A stretch of DNA of 64,000 nucleotides from Tritrichomonas foetus (lineage: Eukaryota; Parabasalia; Tritrichomonadida; Tritrichomonadidae). Of this stretch, positions 18,494-28,700 are shown piece after piece (positions within the stretch are counted from its first letter, which is position 1; each line of letters starts with the position of its first letter). The position numbers and the translations under genes are program-made. The DNA is taken from positions 1 to 64,000 of the forward strand of contig MLAK01000838.1 of NCBI GenBank assembly GCA_001839685.1. The letters run 5' to 3'. The notes under the pieces are model-generated. The model worked only from the letters and a program-made list of their open reading frames with translations, did not search any database and was not told where the DNA came from.

Positions 18494-20134
18494 TTATGAT
18501 TTATCATCAGTTTGAGCAAACGTATGATTTTGGAAAAGATTCCCTGCTCGATATCGCATTGGAATATATGGGAAATAATTTTTTTTCTGGAATCCTGGTT
18601 GTTCCTCGTCCTTTCTACTTGATAAATTTCCAAAATTTAACATTGATCGGGAATCTTCAGGATATCTAAGTAAATTAATAGATATTAAGTCAGGCTTTGA
18701 TTCTCTTCTTCCTAAGAAATAAGAAAATAAAGCACTATTTACAGCTTGCCTTCGATACATTTTATACCATAGTACACATTCACTATCACTATTTTTTAAT
18801 AAATCAACTGTGATTTGTGATGTTATCTTTAGATGTGATTGAATAATCGCCAAAATTTTTTCATCAATATGGTTATTACTAGCAGGAATGACTAGGAATG
18901 ATGAGGACAGATATAATTTACAATTAAACATATTTCCATATGGATTTTTTCTTAAGAAAGGATGATTCAGAACTTGCTTTATATTAAATCTTTCTTTTGG
19001 ATTCTTTTTAAGTATGTTTTGAATGAGGTCTACAGCACAACTATCGATTCCTGAGTAATCTGGCTCAGTCTCACATATCAATTTCGACAAGGCGAAAACG
19101 TCTTCACTTTCAAAAGGTAAATGACTTTTTAATAAAGTATACAAAATTACACCCATACTCCAAATATCAATTCCATAGCTAAAAGGCTGACCTTGGAAAA
19201 TTTCTGGTGCAGCATAAGGAAAAGATGCACAGTGTGTTGTTAAAAGTCCATAATTAATATTTGATAAACCAAAATCTATCAACTTGATCATATTGAGATC
19301 ACCGATAAGAATGTTTTCTAATTTGAGATCTTGATGAATCACATTTTTTGAATCATGCAAATAATCAATAACACTAACTATTTGACTAAAAATTTTTATT
19401 ACATCAACTTCAGGAATATTATCGTTTTCATTGATGTAATTTAATAAAGTGTCACCTCTCATAAATTCCATTGAAATTACAAATTTCTTTTCTTTAATAT
19501 CATCATTAAGACTTAATGGAATACATTTTGCAGTATGAGCAGCATTAGTAACCATGCTACTCATTCCAATATTTAATTGGGCTTTATTGCTGCTCGAAGA
19601 ATCGTTGTTTGATGGATCAGCAAAAGGATTGGTGTTTGCACAATCGCAGCATGTTGAATTAATGTTGATATTAAGGTTATTTCGATTAGGTACACACATT
19701 CCATAATTCCCCCCACTTTTTCTTTTGCATGGGGAATATTTCAAATGCCGAATTTTTTGGATATTTGCCAAACTTGCTGCATTTTGATTTTTGAAAAGGT
19801 GGCAACTTTTTCTATCACTTGATTTGGTGTCCTCATTATCATGAGGCGACGGTTTTAATTGGGGCAAAGATGATTCAGATTTATTTTCATTATCAATTTC
19901 ACCTCCAACCGAAAACGATCCATAGTAACAGGCAATGTTCGGGTGATCTAAAAATCTGTGTATTTTCACTTCTCTATCGAAATCGTTTTTTTCGTCTGTT
20001 TCAGATTCTTTGAAATTGAATATTTTTAATGCGACAGCATTTGACGAGGGAATGTGAACAGCCCGGTAAACACGGGCAAAGGAACCGCAACCAAGGAGCG
20101 AGAAATCTCTATAATCACTAAAAGAAGGAAACAT
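18494..20134 (-). CDS. CAMK-type Ser/Thr protein kinase with large insertion and HQD loop
   Basis: A 546-residue kinase. The glycine loop is GCGSFARV (15-22), the ATP lysine is K37 in VALK, and E55 is the likely helix-C glutamate. A low-complexity, Asn/Ser/Cys-rich insertion of about 140 residues separates beta4 from beta5. The catalytic loop reads HQDLKLEN at 267-274, so the usual HRD arginine is Gln, while the catalytic Asp and Asn remain. DFG and an AAPE motif follow. The HPF(L)RKNP-type end of the kinase domain and about 130 further residues complete it. The lobe sequence suits the AMPK/MARK-like CAMK group. The frame is open upstream but without an ATG, so the start is 20134. Likely active; substrate unknown. 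Confidence 0.88.
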   Translation of the reverse strand: MFPSFSDYRDFSLLGCGSFARVYRAVHIPSSNAVALKIFNFKESETDEKNDFDREVKIHRFLDHPNIACYYGSFSVGGEIDNENKSESSLPQLKPSPHDNEDTKSSDRKSCHLFKNQNAASLANIQKIRHLKYSPCKRKSGGNYGMCVPNRNNLNININSTCCDCANTNPFADPSNNDSSSSNKAQLNIGMSSMVTNAAHTAKCIPLSLNDDIKEKKFVISMEFMRGDTLLNYINENDNIPEVDVIKIFSQIVSVIDYLHDSKNVIHQDLKLENILIGDLNMIKLIDFGLSNINYGLLTTHCASFPYAAPEIFQGQPFSYGIDIWSMGVILYTLLKSHLPFESEDVFALSKLICETEPDYSGIDSCAVDLIQNILKKNPKERFNIKQVLNHPFLRKNPYGNMFNCKLYLSSSFLVIPASNNHIDEKILAIIQSHLKITSQITVDLLKNSDSECVLWYKMYRRQAVNSALFSYFLGRRESKPDLISINLLRYPEDSRSMLNFGNLSSRKDEEQPGFQKKNYFPYIPMRYRAGNLFQNHTFAQTDDKS

Positions 20135-21950
20135 CTTTTTTGGAAGGCGAATAAAGAATTCATTTTCATTCAAAAAGTTATCTTTTATTTTGATCTTTGT
20201 TTTTTTTTTTGATTCTTTTTTTTGTCCTTTTGATAATGAAACTGACAAATATTGAAATATGATTCAAAAATTATGTCCATCTCATTTGATATTCAATAAT
20301 TGAATACTTTCAATTATTTGAATAAAATGTATTACTGAATAATGGAAAATAATTTGAGCTAATATTCAAGGAAATAATGAGTATTTTAGGGTAACTATAG
20401 ATTTATTAAACAAAATTATTGCATTTTTAAAATATCTTTGAAACAAAAGTATTTTGGATAAATATTAGCAAGATAATTTACCATATAAAGAGATTACTGA
20501 AATAATTTGACCATTTACAAACTCAAATAAAAACGACAGTTTCAATAAGAATAAATTGAGAATTTCTGAGAAAAATGTAATTGAATCGCACATGCATTCA
20601 AAAAGTCAGATGAAATAAAACATCTTTCAATATATTAATCTACGATTTTTCTAGATGTATACAAACAAAAGTACACAACCTGGAAATACGTTTATTTTCA
20701 TTAATTAAACTGAATTTTTTCGAATCTTGGAAACAACTTCCCGACTCTCTGATGCTTAATTTACAGCAACGAATTTTTGCTGAATAGATCTCAACCAATA
20801 AAAAATGCCAAAATTCGCTTGATTACTATTTTCGAAATTACACGTTATTTCTAAAATCTCCAGGCAGATGAAAGATTTNGCCCTTTCCACTAGATCAAAG
20901 AGTTACTCAAATATTTCTCTATATTATCCCTACTATGTGGACAATTTTATCGAATTTATCTTGCAATACACCAATTTTATTGAATTTGAATTTTCCGAAA
21001 GATTGATGCTTAGATTTTTTTTCAAACTTTGCCAACATGCACAATTTCGTCAGAATGTATTAACATCGATTTATAAAGCATTTTCGTCTTTTGGTTGTCG
21101 AGAATTACGTTCTCAAAAAAAATTCGATATTTGATCAAAATCTAATGAACCAATTGTATTCAACTCACACAAAATCATGAACATTCTTATTAATAAAGAA
21201 GGAAATTGAATTTAATTCTGAAATTATTTGAGAATCTTATTTTTTGGGCATAATTTTTTTTTCTTTCTTAAAATCCTTTTGAAGGAACTTATCCATGTAA
21301 ATACTCTCAAAAATCAAGGATATGTCGCATATGTGTGGGAAAAAAGTAGATTTTCATTTTCAATGGAATAGACGATTATAATGTATTCAAAACAATAAGT
21401 ATTTCTAAAAAAATTGCTTTTTTTATTAAATCGAAGAATATCTCAAAAATAAAAAGACAAAATCTTTTAATATTTTGGATATATTATTTTTTAATTATGC
21501 TAATTATATGGAGAAAATATAAATAAAATCATAAGCGTAGAAGCATAGGTTGTGTACTTTTATACAAACTAACTAGATCTAGATGTAGAAGACTATTGAG
21601 AGATCTAAATGAATAATTGTTGATATTATTGTCATCTAAAAATTATTTAATTGTAATCCTATTAATAATATATAAATATTATAATTTAAAAATCAAGATA
21701 CAGAGAAAACCAAATCCAAAAAAAAATTGNGAGAAAAAAATAAACCCCACAGAAATTTCTGAGAATTATTGAGATAGAAAGTGATTTTATAGCATTAATA
21801 TCTTGATTATTTCTTATCATAAATCGTGCTTTTTATTATCATATGACCCTCCATCGAAAATTATAATGTTTTCCAAAATACAAAAATGAAGTATAAAAAA
21901 AATATTAATAATTTTGATATAAATAAAAAAAATTTAGGCATCAATGAGAA
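20135..21950. other. Gene-poor AT-rich stretch with two ambiguous bases
   Basis: No supported gene. Single N bases occur at 20879 and 21730, suggesting weak assembly support. A plus-strand frame around 20868-21134 crosses the first N and reads partly protein-like (NFIEFILQYTNFIEFEFSE) but is unrecognised and may be a relic. Confidence 0.5.
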
Positions 21951-22205
21951 GATTACGAATGTTTTGCCATCTAAATGGCGAGTCATCAGAAAATTCACTT
22001 GGCATCAAGTCTGGAAAAAAACATATTGGATTCCATTTTTCTTGAATTGGTCTTTCAATCGTTGTATCTGTATCCCTGCTTGAGAATGTGCTGTTGAGGA
22101 CTGCCAGTCTATTTTCTTCATATACTAAAATTTTATGGCAGAAAAGATTTCAATACATTCATATCTGTCAAATGGAAATTGAATTAATTCAACATCACTG
22201 AGTTA
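21951..22205 (-). pseudogene. Decayed protein-coding remnant, unrecognised
   Basis: One minus-strand frame is open for about 70 codons without an ATG start and reads like protein (for example ERPIQEKWNPICFFPD and SPFRWQNIRNLL). Directly upstream, in another frame, comes DVELIQFPFDRYECIEIF before a stop. Such runs of Trp, Pro, Cys and Asp are not expected from AT-rich spacer. I infer a gene broken by frameshifts and stops. I cannot assign a family. Confidence 0.35.
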
Positions 22206-22764
22206 AAACTATCAAAATTTTCGCGATTTTTAATTAAAAATCGATAGAAGAAGTGTAAATAGAATTATGGGAAGCAGTATTATAATCTTTGTGATTCTTG
22301 GAAAAAAAGCTTCTCACAATTTTTTTTTAGGCTTTCTCCAAAATCGCTCTTTTTTCGGTTTAATTGTTGCAAAATTTCAAAACTATGAATAAATATGGCT
22401 CATAACTATAAAAAATAGATTTAACAATTGACTGAAAGCTGTTCACCCGAAAACTGAAACAATAGCTTCTTCAGAATCATTTTCGAAATATTTTTGAATT
22501 CGGCCATTTGCGAAGTTTGCGATAAGGGAAATTTTCGTCATTCTTTTAGCTATTTGGGTTTTGATTTTTGACTGATGGTATTAAGTAATACTGATGATAA
22601 GGATCATTTTAGTGATTTCGTACGTTAAGACTATTTGGTTTGTATACATCTATTTTTCTCAACTTTTGATGATTATGATTATGCGTCAGAATTCCTCAGA
22701 AAAAAATAAACGTTCTATAATGTATTTTCATAACATTTTATTTGTATAATCTGAAAAACATCAT
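22206..22764. other. Intergenic region downstream of the HYDIN gene
   Basis: AT-rich, with no gene or repeat recognised. Confidence 0.6.
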
Positions 22765-25700
22765 CTAATGAGAAATCCTTCCAACGAATAAAAATGGTAT
22801 CTTTACACCATGTTCAGGTATATTAAATTCCCAAAGAGATTCAACAAGTTTTGCGGAAGTTGGCAGAAAGGTGAACTGAAAGAAATAATGCTTTCCACTT
22901 GAAATTAATGCTTGACTATTTTCAATATTTATTGAGCCGCTAGCATTATCATTTAAAAGAGACCACTTTGTATCATAAGGTGCTGACGTTGGATTAATAA
23001 TTTCAATTTTTTTAATTGATTTCACTTTTAACGCTTTGGAGAATAATTCTATAACTTTTACATTTTCTGGCAGTTGATAAGTAAAGTCCGGATGCCTTCT
23101 ACTGAGATAATCTGAAATCGTTACATTGAAATGACACAATGGCCTTCTTGAAAGACCATTTACGTTTATTCGTGGTGGATCACATGAATTCATATAAGGA
23201 ACATTACATTTCAAAGTACATAAGAAATCATCAACCTCCATTGGTGAAAACATGACATGGAATGTTGTTGATTGACCAGCTTCAATAAATCCTGTTGAGG
23301 GTTCGATTGAAAATGGTGATGGCCTTACTGCTGAATAATCAGTTCGGAGTGATTCAAATTTTTCAACAACCCAACTATATTCCATTCGAATTTGACAAGT
23401 GTTTGTCAATTTGACTTCTGACGTTCTTGTTTGGAACATCATTGTTGGCGCAAATGCAATCTCTGTTGTATCTATTGTACATTTAATGTTATCAGAAACA
23501 ACGAATATTTTAATAGGTAGCTCACGTGGCTTTCCTGAAGAAATTGGATGATAAGGTGGTTCAGCAACTACAGTTGTAACTTTCATTAGTTTTTTATCGC
23601 TTGATGGCTGATTCGATCTTGATGATACTCTTGGAGAATCTGCCATAACTTCAGATCGAGGAACAAATGATACCACTTTCATAGAATCATCCCAATCTCC
23701 ACCATTTTGATCAACAAGCTCAATTTTGGTAATTTGACAGCTTCCTTTTGCTCCATTATATTTTGTCGGCTTTTCTGAATAAAAAACAGCTGTAATTTCT
23801 TTTGTTTGATTTCGTTTGATATGACCGACTCTTGGAGAAAATGTTATGTCGTTCGATGCATTCCAGGCAAATCTAATTGCACTATCACTGACATTCTTCA
23901 TCAAATACATAACAGTTTGAGTTCTTCCAACAACAGCATCTTTGAAATGAAGTTCAGAATCTTCACCTTCTAGACCTTCAAATACTAAATCTTCACTAAA
24001 TCCTTCACCAACACAGCTTATAGAAATATTAGATTTTGGATTTTCAACTACAGATAAAGTTAAATCAAATTGAGACTTCCTCGATTTCTGGGGTTTATGT
24101 ATAACAGTAAATTGGAATTGGTGACCTGGTTCAAGTGGGAATGGCTTAGCAGATTCAAATCCATCAATTTCAAAATCAGGTGTTGCTTTAGTAGAAATAG
24201 AAACCATAGCTCTCAATGGTGTATCATTTCCAATAGCGATCATTTTCTGTTTATCATATCCAAGTAATGTTTTACCAAGGTTAAGTGTAAATCCATTTTT
24301 GGCTTTGTCAAGAGGAGTTTTGAGAGTTATAGTTGGTATTGAACCAATTCCTTCAAGACCAAAGCGTAATGCTGGTGATGCACTTTGTGATTTAACTGTG
24401 GCTTCAAAAGAAGCAGAATATGTGTCACTTCCAGGCGGTGAAAAAACAATAGTTGTATTGGCACTAGTCATTGCTTTAATTGCAAGTGTTTTATCTTTTA
24501 CATCAAAAGCATTTGATTTCCCTTTGGATTTAATTGACAAGTCAACAACACAATCAATTGGTTGTGGATTTGATAAACAAATTGTAATGGATTCTTGTTG
24601 ATTTATTATTCGTGGTATAAAATGAACAATATGCTCATCTTCGAGGAAACTAGTGATATCATTTTTCAGGAGGTCAGCTCGAATAACAAGTGGAAGCTTT
24701 GGAAATATTTTTTCATTATCTTTGATATCGAGTGTGGGCATGTATGCATTCCCAAGGCAACGAATTATATAATTAGAATCAGCTTGACTGGTATCTGGGA
24801 TTGAAACACATAACATTTCTTTATAGTTTCCAACTTCGTTCGACATGAATTCTAGAGTAAAGTTCGTAGATGCATTTGGCTGGAGTAAGGCAGAATTAGG
24901 CATTACAGAAAAAACACCAAAAGCAAGAGCATTTGCTTGTTTGGGCTTTGGTTTGGCCTTCGGTGGTGGTGCTTTGGGTTTGCCTCCTTTGGCCGTTTTA
25001 ATTTCTTCTTCTTGAGAAGATTTCGGGATAAACTCAATTTCAAATGGAAAAACGCCAGTATTTGTAATTGTGAATTCTTTCTTTTGAAGATTTCCAACTT
25101 GGCAGACTCCAAAATCAATTTTCTTTCCACTTGTGATAGTAAATGTATTATAAAATGTTTTAGCACAAAAAGTAAATGTTTGTTGAATTGTCACAGTATT
25201 AGTTTGGGTATCAATCACTTTTAATCCAATTGCTTTATTATTGTGAAAGCTTACAACAGCATTGGCTTTGAAAGTTATATTAATAGTTGTTCCTTTATCA
25301 TTAATTGGAGCAACACCTTCCACTGGACTTAATGTTAAATATTTAGCAGATCTTTTATCAATTAGAGAGAACTTATATTCAACAGGATATTTACCTCTAT
25401 TTTTTACAGTAATTTGAAGAGATTTTGATTGCCCTACTTTTAATTGTCCAAAGTCCAATTGCTCATTTCCAACTTTGGGAACATTAATATCGAAACTAAC
25501 ATCAAATGCTTCTGCTGATATATTAATATTTTCATTCCTAAATATCCGAGTCTTTTCATCATCGAGCACTTCAATTTGAATTGTTTTCTTTATTTGTTGA
25601 GGTTTGTTCACTTGGAATTTAAGAACAATATTGAAAGTTCCACGTGGTTGGAGCATTCCTTCTGTTTGATTAAAAGTAACTTGTCCAGCAAGTGATCCAG

Positions 25701-28700
25701 CACCTTTAAGCCTCCAAAAAACAGGAAGTTTCCCGGGATTTTTGAGTTCTATTTTCTTAGATTTTTCTGTATTGATCAAAATCTTTTCAAAGTCAATATT
25801 CAACGAAGAAATATCTATTGATGGTGTAAAACTTTCCCCAACTAGATTGACATATATTGGATCAGGATTATCTTTTATTGAGAGTATTAACTGCGTCTTA
25901 AATAAATTAGCAGTCGTTGGATGAAAGCCAATGGAAAGATCATATTTAGAGCGCTCTGTTTTAGAAGGTGCTGGTGGAATAAGAAAAGTTGGGTTTTCAA
26001 CCCCCCAAGTATTTTTAGAATTTGGATCTGGAAAAGATACAGATACTTCGCATGGAAATATTGTAATATTTTCAAGATTAAGCAATGCATGGTATGTCCA
26101 AGGTTCTTTGGGTTTTCTTTCCTTGCAAATAAGTACATAACCAAAATTATATTCATTTGTTTCAGTGACGAATAATGGTGCGTGCTTTGGATCAAATTTT
26201 CTCATCACAGATGGATATAAAACTTTCGGGGATCGCTCTATTTGTGGATAGAAACACTCACCATTGACTTTTAGACTAATTGGAGGAGAGTTGCTTGAAG
26301 AAATAGCAAAGAGAAGTTCATCATGCACATTCTCAGGCATGAATGGATCGAACTGAATTTTTAAGGTCATTTGTGATTTTGGCTGTAATTTCCATCTTGG
26401 TGTTAATTTGGTGGTTGGATCTTCATTGACAATCGAAAAGAATTTAGGTTGCTTCAATGATTCAACTAAGTTTGCTTGATCTTGCGTAATTGGATCTGGA
26501 ATCAATAATTTGAATGCTGATTCTTTTAACGTTGTTATTTGTGGTAAAAATGACATTACTTTGCTTATAACATTTTCTAATTCGCAGTCAGCATTAACAA
26601 AAACATTATTCATTGAATGGATAATTTCATTTTTATCGAAATTTATAATTTCAAGTGGATCAAGAGCCTTGAATCTATCAGTTGGTGATTGTAATTTGTG
26701 AACAATGGTTCCCAATGATATGAAATAAAGTAATAATTCTTGTTCAATTGGATCTGTAGGAACAGTAGATTTCGTTTGTTTTCGCTTTGCTGGCTCACCT
26801 TTTGCCGAATAAAGAGTTTGAGGAGCTTTATCTTGTTCAACTTTACTATCTTTGCTTTTTGAATGTGATCGTTTTTCTTTTTTATGAGTTGTTGTTGCTT
26901 CTTCTGGATTATCAAGTTGTTTTTCTCGCCATTGCCTCCGTTTGTCATCTATTTTTTTCTGTTCTTCTTTTGATAGATTCTCATATTCATCTTCTGTCAT
27001 ATTAAATAGTTTAATTTTCTCTTCTCGAAGTTGATGTCGTTTCAGCCCACGTTGACGACGTTCCCTAGCTTCATTTCTTTTGGTAGATGTTTCAATTGAT
27101 GATCTTAGTGACACATGAAATACATAATGACCATCAAGGGAAGATAAAACGAAGTCAAGTGCTTTTTCTATCGATGTTGGTAGTTGGTGTGCTATAACAG
27201 GTGGTATTGTTTTGGATATTTCTTCATTAAAGTTTTTAGCCTTTACACACTGAGTTAAAATTGTTTCGTTATCTTTTGCAGTTGTTTCATCACAATAAGG
27301 TAAACCATCAATAATAAAGCCATGCCTATATTCAGTTTGGCATAATGCTGTGTATAATATAGATTGGTATTCGGTAGTACCTTTCCAAACATCTGTTAAG
27401 TTAACAATAGGCAAGTTAAATTGTTGTGAAAGATGTTTTGAAACAGTCGATTTTCCACTTAATGGTGGACCAGTAACAATAATACAAACAGAGAATTTTG
27501 ATGCTGCAACAGGAGTTTTAGCTTTTGGTGTATATGTTACAAAAGGCGATTCTGTTTGTCTTGGATCATTATTTTCTTCATCAAATAAACGCTTATCAAA
27601 CTGTAATGAGTAAAATTCAATTGGATAATCTGTTGGATTAGTTACTGTGACTTCATCAAATGATGGTGATGAAAACGGTTGCACTGGGCTTAAAAAGAGT
27701 TCACTGGGTTCAAATGAAAGTTGCAAAAGAACGCCACGTCCATCAACAGTGATATATGATGGTGTTAATGCATGCTTCAGCATCAAAGGAAATTGCATTT
27801 GAAATGGTTTATCAACATCTGGTAAAAAATGGATTCCAATATTCATGTATGATGATGGGGGTAAAACTCCCGATTCTGGAACAACAGTGAAAACATCTGG
27901 ATTGGGTGTTTGAGTATTTTTTTGTAGTATATTTACAACTTCAGCTGGTCCAAATTTAAATTCACAGCCAACATTATTCATATTTTGTAATTGCAATGTC
28001 ATTATCTTAGTTTGACCAATAACAACATTTCCAAATTCGAAATGAAAGTTGGAAAATGTTAAATCCGGGATTTTCAATGATGCTTTTATAACTAATAAAA
28101 TTTGATGATTATCATTAAAAGTGAATGGAACTTGATAACAAACAGGGCCTAATTCATTATTTCTTCTAATCATTGGATTAAATATTATATCTAAATTAAC
28201 AGATGAATGTGCCTGTATGTCCTTATAACTCAATGGCTCGATTTTGAAACCTGATCTTTTTAGCTTATCCAAGTTTGCATCAAATGAAATCGGGAAATTA
28301 GCATGATTAGTTATCAATACACTTTCTTTTCTCTGCTCACCCAAAATCATTTCCCCAAAATCAAATAAATATTGAGCAACATAGAATTGCTGAGAAGGCA
28401 TGTAAAATGAGAGATTATTTTTTCCTTTAAGTTGATCAATGAGTATACGTTTTTCTTCTTTTAAGAACCTTTCAAGTGGGATTTCATTTTCTACTTCTTG
28501 TTCATCTAAATCTAAATCATCTTCTTCCTCCGTTTGCTTAATTTTAATTTTTTGTTTCTTTTCCAACAATGCTTTCTTAGATATATCTGCAGTTATATTT
28601 TGAAGAGCTGTATCTGCTTCAAACCTAGGTAAAGATAAAGAAATCTGTGAAAACTGGGCCTCGACTGATACATTTATCTGAATATCTTCAAAACTACCAA

